The position numbers and the translations under genes are program-made. From NCBI GenBank assembly GCA_020744225.1, contig JAGMWG010000008.1, positions 682,001 to 746,000 on the forward strand: a stretch of DNA of 64,000 nt. Reading direction: 5' to 3'. Origin of the DNA: Paraphoma chrysanthemicola. Its lineage: Eukaryota > Ascomycota > Dothideomycetes > Pleosporales > Phaeosphaeriaceae. A model generated the notes under the pieces. That model was not told the DNA's origin. It saw nothing but the letters and a program-made list of their open reading frames with translations, and did not search any database. Position 1 is the stretch's first letter; every line of letters begins with the position of its first letter. Shown in pieces: positions 12,201-21,022 of this stretch.

Positions 12201-12441
12201 CCAATATGCGCGATTCAACCCACACGTCGGCAAAGAGAAGAAGTTCCCGGTCCCGCCGGGTGTCTTGAACTACCAAGGCGATAATGTGATTGGTCTGAGT
12301 GTCTGGGCACAGGGCAAAGAGGGTGCGAAGGTGGATGTGCAATTGGTACAAGAGTATGCTGTAGAGAGTAGCTGGAGCTCGAGATTTGACTCAGAGTATC
12401 TAAGGCCGGGTTGGACAGAGGCGAGACTGGCTTATGCTTAA
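9257..12441 (+). CDS. lacA: Secreted GH35 beta-galactosidase
   Basis: Exons 9257-10125, 10178-10330, 10381-10471 and 10525-12441, with introns of 52, 50 and 53 nt, encode 1009 residues, the usual size of fungal LacA-type enzymes. The N-terminus is a signal peptide. The GH35 barrel follows: VNGKRLFVFSGEIHYWRIP near residue 55, RPGPYVNAE near 135, and the IENEYG motif (199-204) that carries the acid/base glutamate. FFPEFQGG supplies the nucleophile (E314), and it sits in exon 2, so correct splicing is needed for activity. The long last exon encodes the downstream beta-sandwich and jelly-roll domains. Several N-glycosylation sequons are visible. It releases terminal beta-galactose from lactose, galactan and xyloglucan outside the cell. 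The start ATG directly precedes the signal peptide. Confidence 0.95.
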
Positions 12442-12883
12442 GCTCAAGCTGTTATAAAAGGTTGCTTGCCGTACAAACAGGAATAATTGCGTGTACATTA
12501 CGCTGAACGATGAGCAAAACAACCCGTGAAGCTTACCTCTATCAAACCAGCGCTTCGCATATAGTTCGCAAGGCTTTGCATATGCCTAATAACTTAGTAC
12601 TGACTGCATGGTGTGCAGAAGGCTTCTTAATAACGGGCCATCACGGCAAGGACCTCGCGTTGGAAGCAGACCAGGCAACATTCTGCGCGCCGCTGAGGCA
12701 ACTTTGAAGTGAGACAGTCTTGCATGGTTATCCTGATGGAATGTGTCAAGTATGGCTGCTCCAAGGGTTATGTGGCAAAGCTTGTTTTCACATCTTTGAG
12801 AAGTGTGCCATAGATAATCATTTCAGTATATACAGTCAATCTATTCTGTGTGCTCAACGCATACTTTCGGGGCGACTGGTCGA
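12442..12883. other. Convergent intergenic gap
   Basis: About 440 bases between the 3' ends of the beta-galactosidase (+) and the carboxypeptidase (-). It should contain both 3' UTRs and poly(A) sites. No gene is seen. Confidence 0.6.
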
Positions 12884-14234
12884 CTAAGCATCCCTAAGCA
12901 TGCTAGTAACACCTGCCCAGGTCTCCACAACAGTCGGTGTAATCTGGTTGGCTGGCAGGGTGAATCCATATGTACCGGTATCTCGCAGCTCATAGGTATA
13001 GCTGAATGTAGATTGGCCAGTGACGTCAGTGTAATCAGTGGACGAGCCCGTGGTTGCGTAGAGCGTGGAGCAGCTGGGTCCAATTGTGTATCTTGTCCCT
13101 GACACGGCGCGAATGGCAGTCTGTGCACGTGTGGCGATCGACTGGTGCTGAGCGTTGTTTTCAGCACGGAGACTACAGTCGTAGCCGTATGGCCACCTGA
13201 AACCTTGTTAGTGGTAGAAATGGCGTACATAGAGTGAAAGATTCTTACAGGATGTATTGGCCGTAGGAGTGCACATCGAGGTACAAGCGAACACCACGCG
13301 AATCACGGAGCTGGTTGATCTGGGTTCGGAGACCAAGGTTCTCAGGCGAATCACCTGGCTGGACGCCCTTGTAAGTCTCGGAGCAGGGGTTTGTTGACGC
13401 GCCGCCGGTAACCTCCCACTTGTAGGGCCAGTTCCTGTTAATGTCTCGTCCAACACAAGTGTTGCCAGAAACGGTCTGACGGTTCTTCCTCCATAGGCGG
13501 TCAGTAGTCTGCGAGTAGACGAAGCCATCGGGGTTGACGATGGGTGTGATATAGAAGTCGAACTTGTCAACCAGGGCCTTGACAGCTGCGTCAGATGCGT
13601 ACTTCGTGAGCAATTGGTACGCGAAGTATTCTGTGGCCATGGATGTGATCCATTCGCGAGCGTGGACATTGCCATGGATAACGACAGCAGGTCGAGATCC
13701 GCGACCGCCGGCTCCCCAGATCTGGATACCAGTGAGCGTGCGACCTTGCACAGAATTGCCGAGAGTGAAAATGGCGGAGTTGCCAGTGTAGCCGGCTTGT
13801 AGATCTCGTAGGAATTGGAGATGATCGGCATATGGATGATATGCGGTAAACCAAGCCTCTGAGGGAACTGCATCTACGTCAGATGTGATTGGTCGGCGAC
13901 ATCATAAAGCAAATGACTTACCAGCCAGAGCTTGTAGCTCGCCTTCCTCTGCAAGAGCAGCACCAACGTCCTCGTTGATGACCTTGCTATTCGGGACCAG
14001 AGCGTTGACGGCTGCGAGGTCTTGTGGAGCGACAACGATATCGAGTTCAGCCTTTCCAGGGTTCAATACATGGGCGACAAGGTTCTCTAGTTGAGCCTTG
14101 ACGCTCTCGGAGCCTTCTGGGAGGGTGACTCGAAGGGCTTTGAAGCCATTGTAATCGATCTTTTGTCCGACTCTTGGAACGACTGAACCAAACGTTGTGG
14201 ACGCGAGCAGCGCCGAGGTAAGGATGAACTTCAT
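12884..14234 (-). CDS. Secreted M14A metallocarboxypeptidase (carboxypeptidase A-like)
   Basis: Three exons on the minus strand: 14234-13922, 13873-13249 and 13196-12884 (introns 48 and 52 nt), 416 residues. A signal peptide (about 1-16) and a propeptide of roughly 90 residues precede the catalytic domain, as in secreted fungal procarboxypeptidases. The zinc site reads NVHAREW (H175, E178), with the third ligand H306 in LDVHSYGQ. Substrate-binding residues appear in RDINRNW, and the catalytic glutamate is E382 in YELRDTG. All catalytic residues are therefore present. After propeptide removal it would trim C-terminal residues from peptides outside the cell. It lies tail-to-tail with the beta-galactosidase gene. 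The first ATG of exon 1 is chosen because it opens the signal peptide directly. Confidence 0.95.
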
Positions 14235-15225
14235 GGCGAGTATATGCTAGACAACTACCGTGTCGGTCTTGAAGTTGTGTTTCTTTCATCCCGGATCACG
14301 GTCGTCTTTTATGGTTGAACGGATGTTAGCCACTTTCCACCTGCCCATCATGTCGGACATCCGTCGTTTCCTCGAGGGCGCTTCGAATAGGCAGGTCACC
14401 GCTCCGGACTCCTGGAAACTGTACTGAGGTCGCGGGAGATGTGCATTCGGAGAAAGTCCATAAGAGATCCTGTGCCGTGGATGGCCATGTAATTTATTCG
14501 ATGGCTTGGCGCACTGGCGGTGGAGGTAGTGGGCAGCGATGTTGATTGGTTCGGAGAAAGGAGACTAAGTCAGATGAGGCAGGCAGGATGAATGCATTGG
14601 CGCGCGCGCCTTGGCGACGCGATAGGGCCGAAATGAAGGCTAGAGCAATGCAGCACATGATCTCGTGGTATGCGTGATGGATGGCGTGCTGTGTCGTGCG
14701 GTCTCTAGGCTGGACGCGAAGGTCTGTTCGGGAAGGAAGGCGGACCGTTGGCGAAGCCACAGCTGGGAGTACCTGCATCTGCGCAAGATAACCTTGGTCG
14801 GCGTGATGTACTGCGAGTTACTGTACGCCGTCAAGGGTTCCTACCCTTTTACTCTTGCCAAGTTGCTGAGCTGCCTATCTGTCGCCACTCAGGAAAGCGC
14901 ATTGCCGCGGCAAATTATCCTCGTATGCACTCAGTAGTCTCCTTGCAGGTATGTAGTCTCATTATGCATGGACAGTGGTTCATATATGCATTACACCTCT
15001 AATCCCACTCTCTGAGGTATGTAGAGCCGATGAGCAACATCGCAATACGAGCAAGGTAACTTGTTTTAGGAAGGTCAATCAGGCTTCTAGATCATATCAG
15101 AATTGCGACTAGATCTGTCACAATTCGCTCATCAAACGCCGTCTCAAGCCAGTAGGGTTTGCAGCTTCCCAATCTGTCAAGTTGTAGACTTGCACGCCTG
15201 CACGTCGTTAGCCATCTCGTATACA
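14235..15225. other. Intergenic, upstream of carboxypeptidase
   Basis: About 1 kb holding the carboxypeptidase promoter and the 3' region of the nicotinamidase-like gene. No convincing coding frame or RNA gene is seen. Confidence 0.6.
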
Positions 15226-16006
15226 TCAGTGCTTCGCTTGCCACTGACCCCAGCCTTCCAGCTCCGTTATAGCTGCTTGCTTAATCTCCTCAGATATGCT
15301 CTCGGTGGCATCTTCGATCAAGATCACTTCGTACCCCAACTTGATCCCATCAATCGATGTGCCTCTGACGCATGCGTTCGTGATGAGGCCAGTAACAACG
15401 ATCGTTTCAATTCCATGCACAGTCAGCTCTGAGTTTAAAGTCGTGAACTGGTGGTACTGGTTGTCTGCAAATGCGGAGTAGGAGTCTACTGAGTGATTCT
15501 GCGCCTTCTTGATGTAATTCACCGGCGTGCGATACCCTTCGAGGAACTGTAGTCGTGTCTTAACGCCATCTTCAATCTCAGCACCCCACGTACCAGGAAC
15601 ACAATGATCTGCGTACACGCCTTGCGTCTCGGTCTTGAGTGGACTGTCGAGAAAGGTAATGTTCACAGCATCGCCAGGCTCCAAGCCACGGTGTGCAGAT
15701 GCGAACGATACATGCCCTTCTGGATGCCAATCTTGGGAAGCAGCAATGAAGGGCCACTCGTGATTGTCGAGTAGTTGGTAGACTTTCGGAAGGATAGCTG
15801 GTGCGCGAGTGCTGCCAAGAGCGCCAGTGATGAAGTCGTTTTGTATATCGATCAAAAGGAGTGCCGTACGTCGATGTAGTTTGCTAGAAAACTGCGATCA
15901 AGCATCCGTGTAAGTGTTGGTCTTGATGACAGGCTTGCGTACTTACGGGCACGGCTATCACGGTCGTAATTACGCTGGCTATGATGGTCAGGGATGAGAG
16001 CAACAT
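15226..16006 (-). CDS. Nicotinamidase/isochorismatase-family hydrolase with N-terminal hydrophobic leader
   Basis: Exons 16006-15947 and 15891-15226 with a 55-nt intron give 241 residues. Exon 1 encodes exactly 20 residues, almost all hydrophobic (MLLSSLTIIASVITTVIAVP), joining in phase to FSSKLHRRTALLLIDIQNDF. The isochorismatase fold signs are clear: D35 in LLIDIQNDF, a lysine at 148/149 in YIKKAQ, and the nucleophile C194 in TNACVRGTS, forming the D-K-C triad. D74/H76/H80 in QDWHPEGHVSF match the nicotinamidase metal site. Known members deamidate nicotinamide to nicotinate in NAD salvage; related enzymes act on other amides. Most are cytosolic, so the leader is unusual and suggests an ER/secretory or membrane-anchored form. 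The leader depends on the exon-1 choice. A longer upstream ATG (16055) is out of phase with exon 2. Confidence 0.88.
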
Positions 16007-16563
16007 AGTGCAAGCGAAGAACCCAAGGACGTGGTACTGCTAGGGATGTGGGCATGTTCTAGGTGCATCGCGGTTTATTTATCAGTCTGACTTCGGCACT
16101 ATGGATTCTTGGTCGCCTATGCAAGTTGGTGCAAAAGTGGAGGATTAACAATTCACTGCATGTCTTATCTAGCACGATAAGGCTAGCCTCTTTTGTGCGA
16201 GTCCCACGGCCCTCACTTTCTGCACCCACCTTACTAAGACTTTATGTGATGTTCACTTCCGCCATTGCTACCGTCTTTTTAGCTGCACTTGTATTGCTAT
16301 GTGACTTTTGGGAGCCTGGCATCTCTTGCAGTCCTCCTGCCTCCTTTCCGCGTATCCACGAGTCCACAATCATACTCTCGATGTCATCTGGATCTCATTG
16401 ATTCAAGTTCATTCTCAATAGCATCAGCTTAGGTACTCATCGTTCGCATATTCACATCAGCATCAGTTTCGGTTCCCCACTATGTTTCTGTGCACTAGAA
16501 CATTCTACGCTTGCGCGTTGTTATGGATCCATTATGAGGCTACTTGGCTCGATCATGGGGCTT
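16007..16563. other. Intergenic, nicotinamidase promoter side
   Basis: About 560 bases, relatively AT-rich. It should contain the nicotinamidase-like promoter and the 3' flank of the JmjC-like gene. The plus-strand 112-codon open frame (16063-16401) has no recognisable feature. Confidence 0.5.
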
Positions 16564-17853
16564 CTAGACTCTCAAATGCTCGCACCCTGGATATGCGAAG
16601 ATCATCTTACAATTACGACAATACCTAAGTTTATATCTCGCGAATATGACATCCCACAGGTCCGATTCTGTATTTTGTATGTCGGCCAAACTTCTAGCGT
16701 CAAAGCACTCCTCATAATATTTGTGGAAGGTGGTTGTGAATTCCGCCACCTCTTTCGCGAATGACAAGATGACACGCTTGTGGTTTTGAGACTGTGACGA
16801 ATGATTGTCACAGTCAAGCAAATACAACATGTCACTCGCGAGCTGTGCAAGTTCGGAACGCAACCTTTGATCCCGTCGAGCTGCATTGTTGCCACTCATC
16901 AAAACCGTCTGGCCGAAGAGATAATGAAAGTAACGCAGGCGCAAACCAATATCCTCGATGCGACGGTAGCAAAAATGCGCTGTCGCGCTTGTCTTTGTTG
17001 CGAAGACCACGGTGAGGCAATATGGTGGGAAGCGTACGATTTGACCTGGTAGTTGAACGATGGTGTTTCCGCCTTGTAATTCCTCGAAAAGCTCAATCTG
17101 ATCGTTGGTCTAGAATCTTCCCCCATTTTCGAAATATTCGTCAAGTATTTCCATGTTGTGTGCTGTGGGTGGCCAGACGAAGTATACTCGAACACCACTC
17201 AGAACATGGATTTCTACAGTCCTCGTCATATCTGACCATTCCAGAGGAAGGAAGGCACCCGAAGGCATGATGGATAGGTGATTCTTCGAGGTTTCATCAT
17301 ATGGTCGCAGTGGACGATCAATTATGCTGGAATCATTCTGAGCCGCGTGGGTGGGTCTGGCGAGTTGGTCAAGGTACCGAAAATACAGTTGGGCTGTTCG
17401 ACCGACGCCTTGGTGTTCCATATTGTCCAAATTCTCAATCAGATCTCGCACAATACCCCAACGATCGTTTGCCCCAAATTCTACTCGAGAAGATGCAATG
17501 TCGAATCTGAACCACTGACCATCTTCGATCATGTCTCGGATCATTTGCTTCAGGACTGATGGCTGCAGAAGGACAGGGCTCGCTGGAGTCTCTATCATGG
17601 GTATAACAGGTTTGGTCGCCTCCGGAGTATTGTAGTCCTGCTCGAAACGGTCGCATTCAGGCCCGGTATTGTTGTCGCGATGCTTCACAAGACAGTGTTC
17701 AATAAGCTGTTGAAAAGCGGCTGCCTTTGGACTTGAGCACTTTTGGAGCTCGATTAGCGCCCGAGGAAATGGTTCTTGTAGCTCCCCCAGCTTGCGCATC
17801 GGCTTTCGATTGTAGTCAGGGTCCTTTAACATGGGAAACATTTCTAAGACCAT
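16564..17853 (-). pseudogene. JmjC/cupin-like protein interrupted by one in-frame TAG
   Basis: Two minus-strand frames, 17853-17110 and 17107-16564, lie in the same reading frame and are separated only by TAG at 17112-17110. Read together they span 430 codons. The part before the stop ends in SGVRVYFVWPPTAHNMEIL; the part after it begins TNDQIELF and contains GGNTIVQLPGQIVRFPP. Together these look like the core of fungal JmjC-like cupins (the WPPT...HN and PG...PP strands). No intron removes the TAG without deleting the WPPT strand. CAG to TAG is a single C-to-T change. The iron ligands expected in active JmjC enzymes are not evident: LEWSD stands where an HxD is expected, and PPYCLTVVF lacks the usual His. 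It may be a pseudogene, a readthrough gene or an assembly error. No function is assigned. Confidence 0.65.
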
Positions 17854-18171
17854 TTGAACGACTGTGGTGCTCAGGGATGTCTGAGGTAGTAGCTAATATC
17901 TCGTTTCCAACTGTTCGAACGCTTTAAAGTATATGTGTTTGCGGATACAAATGTTTGCGGATGTGATCGTTCCTCGTGAGCTCACTCCACAAGCAAGCAA
18001 CACGAGATCATAAGCATAGACCAACAATAAAACTACACTCACATGACCCAAACCCGTAATCTGACAATTCATATCCTACCGCTGCTGAAAACACGGCCAC
18101 ACGTTGCTATACCACACCTCAATGCATTCCAACCGGCATACAAACCAGCCACTTCTCAAATACAGCATGGC
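17854..18171. other. Intergenic
   Basis: About 320 bases between the JmjC-like frame and the 3' end of the single-pass membrane protein, both on the minus strand. No feature is seen. Confidence 0.5.
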
Positions 18172-18900
18172 TTACCACTCCCTCCTCGGCAAACTCATCC
18201 CCTTCCTCCCCCTCTCCCACTCCTCCATTTCCTCCGCATCACCATTCGCATCCCACCCATCCCACCTTCCGACCATATCCACCAAATCCCTTTCCCTCTC
18301 ATCCTCCTCATCCATGAGAATCTCAATGCGACTTTCCAACACCATATTTTCCTTACTCGCACTAACCTCCGACGGCCCAGTCTTGTGCATCTCAATCCCG
18401 CGCTCGACTTCATCGATGGCGCGTTGTAGCGCGCGACCTCGACGCGCACGGCGAAAGTATGGGAGGCCGAAGAGGAAGAAGAGTGTTATGAGGAAGAGGA
18501 CGGCGGAACCAACACCGATGCCAAGGATGGCGGCGTTGCTGAGCAAGGGCGTGACATGGGTCGAAGGGTCTGATGGTATGGAGTTGGGAGATGAGCTTGC
18601 GGTTGGAATACTGGTGAGAGATGAGGGAGTTGATTTGACGCTTGGCTGTACTGAAGCGAGAGCTGGCTTCTCAAAGACCGCGGTAGGTGTCGGCACGGTA
18701 GTGAAAGCTGCACTAGGAGTCGTTGTGAAGTCCTGTGATGGATCTGTCAGCCACATGTCGCCGTTGTCGAAAGTGACGTGTCAATTTACCGCAAGTTCAA
18801 TTGTCTCAGACTCTTGAGCAGGAAGGGCAACGCCGTAAACTGCCCAGATGTCGCTGAACGACATCGCGGAGAACATGACTGAGAGAACTTTGGATTTCAT
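18172..18900 (-). CDS. Single-pass S/T/P-rich membrane protein with signal peptide
   Basis: Exons 18900-18790 and 18732-18172 joined by a 57-nt intron give 223 residues. Exon 1 encodes a likely signal peptide ending near ALPAQE. Residues 38-100 are rich in Thr, Ser and Pro, as in O-mannosylated stalks of fungal cell-surface proteins. A transmembrane helix follows at about 104-127 (ILGIGVGSAVLFLITLFF). A basic RRARRGR stop-transfer and an acidic, Glu-rich tail with DEEDERERD end the protein. The layout (short exodomain, one helix, charged tail) recalls Mid2/Wsc-like wall sensors, but no cysteine-rich WSC domain is present, so function is unknown. An alternative acceptor would break the frame, which supports this model. 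Confidence 0.75.
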
Positions 18901-19599
18901 CGCGCCTAGAAAATTGTGAGATGGGAGAGTGGTAGATGAAGCACAGGAGAAATGAGAGAATTATGTCTGGTGTGTACAAAGAGGGAAAAATGGCCTATGT
19001 ATGTATCATGCAGAAACAAAACATCCAATTTCAGTTGTTTTGCATGCGGCAGTGTACCTGCAGGAGCATGGTTCAACGCGACGACGACTCAAAACTGACA
19101 GGGCAGTAAGTTCGCACTGTTCGAGGCGCTTTCTCGTAACATCAGACTTGGGGAAATCTTCATCGAGACATAAAACTCATACGATACTCCTTCTAACAGT
19201 CGAGCACTCACCTCAAGACTCGAGGAAGCGTTCGGCCGCTGGGTCTGTCTTGCAAGTGCAATGAAGGGATGTGAAGCCACGAAAACGCCATCACGCGCAC
19301 AACACCTGCCGTGCGACCACCAACCCCACAGCACCGTCGATCTTGTCTCCACCAAAACAACAACATCAAAACATTACCAACCAAACCGCCGTCGCATTGC
19401 GCATGGTGCATTCACACCATACGTCAGCGTTGTTGAAATGTGCGGAACCAAGACACTTCAACCTTGCCTCAACTATTCCCCGCAATAACTCAGACACACC
19501 ACCTCCCCCTTCATCCTCCAAGTCGTGTAGCCCATCACCACCAAAGCTCTCGTTCCCCTCCACTAACCATCCTTCAAGCCCCATCATTACCCTTCCCCT
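18901..19599. other. Intergenic
   Basis: About 700 bases between two minus-strand secretory-pathway genes. It should contain the promoter of the single-pass membrane protein and the 3' flank of the small secreted protein. The C-rich tract around 19490-19620 reflects low complexity, not a gene. Confidence 0.5.
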
Positions 19600-20226
19600 C
19601 TATACTGACTCCCTCGACCTCACCTCAAACGCCAGCTGCCCCCCCTTACTCGCCACCCCATTAAGCCCACACCTCATACCATCCAACGGCCTACCCAGTA
19701 GACACGTGAACCAGCTCGTCTCCTGACTCGGTTGATTCGCCGTGACATCCACGCCGCCGAAATATGTGGCCGAGACAACGCCCTCGTCATAATCAATATA
19801 ACTAACCACATATAGCGAGAAACTGAGCTCTGCCTTCCTGTCTCCCAGCCCGATATACGGAGAAAGACTAAACGTAATTTTCTCGCTGCTTGATGGCGAC
19901 GTGCAGGGGAACTCGGTGTATATGGATGGAAATGTCCCGTTAGGCCATGACACGGTGCAGGTCGTGGTGAAAGTGGATGTTGATTGTGGGACAGTGTGGT
20001 TCCATGGGAGAACGAGGTCGAAGGAGATGGTTGTGTCGAAGAGCGCTGAAGGGGGCCATCGGCCACCGGGGAGGCCAGAGTCGCGACTCATGAAGTGCAA
20101 GTCCATGCGGGGGATGAGCCAGCGTTCGGTGTAGGGTAGTGGTTCGTCGGTAGACAAAGATGGTTGGGGCAAGGTGTGGGCGAGGCGAAAGAGAAAGAGC
20201 AGTGGTGTTAGATGATGGTGAAGCAT
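19600..20226 (-). CDS. Small secreted protein with four cysteines, unknown function
   Basis: Intronless 208-residue frame with a signal peptide of about 18 residues (MLHHHLTPLLFLFRLAHT). The mature part has exactly four cysteines (C90, C108, C175, C186), enough for two disulfides, N-glycosylation sequons at NHT and NGT, and a beta-rich look (alternating hydrophobics, for example ITFSLSPYIGLG, ELSFSLYVVSYIDY). Size, secretion and even cysteine count fit a fungal apoplastic protein, possibly effector-like. I recognise no family, and nothing in the sequence proves a host-directed role. The start is the first ATG and directly opens the signal peptide. Confidence 0.75.
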   Translation of the reverse strand: MLHHHLTPLLFLFRLAHTLPQPSLSTDEPLPYTERWLIPRMDLHFMSRDSGLPGGRWPPSALFDTTISFDLVLPWNHTVPQSTSTFTTTCTVSWPNGTFPSIYTEFPCTSPSSSEKITFSLSPYIGLGDRKAELSFSLYVVSYIDYDEGVVSATYFGGVDVTANQPSQETSWFTCLLGRPLDGMRCGLNGVASKGGQLAFEVRSRESV

Positions 20227-21022
20227 TTTGATAGGCGTGGACAGGTAGGTAGAGGATGGGTTGAATAGCTTTTGATGAGTGGAGAGCTTGGCTGAATTGG
20301 CGAGCGTGAGCAGGTAGCACGGGCTATAAGTCGCAGTTTGGTTTGCTTACTTGCGGACGGTGAGGCAACACGTCATCTAATGTACCATCCCACGTGAATT
20401 TCATGTGAAGACTTGTACCGGTTGTACGAGGCAGTGTCCGCACGATTCACGATGATGTTCTCGACAGTGACATGTGGAGTCTGCTAGGAATATGCTCGCA
20501 CGGTCGTTGTGGTCGTTTCACAGTTCTGATATGCATTCTTCTGTATAACATCACCTCCTTGTCATGCCGTTGCAAAGCGGCGCAAGCAACATGAGAAGAT
20601 AAACAACCGAGAAATGATTGGTATATGGAGATGTCTCGTACAGTATTCTTGGGCAACTGTACTACAGTCTGGCAAGGACACGCTGCGTTCGCCGTGCTTG
20701 GTGACATTCGTCGATCGAGTAACATGGAAAACTCGTCATTCAACAATACTGCAACTAGCGGGACGGGTACCTGCCGAAGCAATCAAGAACGTTTGTTGCT
20801 GATGCAGAACAAGTCGAATATTATCGATAAAATTGCTTCCAAGAGAGTGCTTGCGCCGAAGTCTTCTGAAGAATATCACGCCGTCCTGAGGGTATCGTAG
20901 TATCGCCGAGTGAAGGACACCACCTCCCGCAATGTTATCCATAGCCACCTAAAAGCATATAACTCCAACGGGACACGCCACTGAATTCCAAAACACCAGA
21001 TCCATAATCATTGTAAACATGC
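20227..21022. other. Intergenic
   Basis: About 800 bases holding the promoter of the secreted protein and the smc5 3' flank. No gene is seen. Confidence 0.5.

Noticed and set aside
6584..12441. Secondary-metabolite cluster around the P450
   Set aside because: No polyketide synthase, NRPS, terpene cyclase or cluster transporter lies within reach. The neighbours are hydrolases and repair genes.
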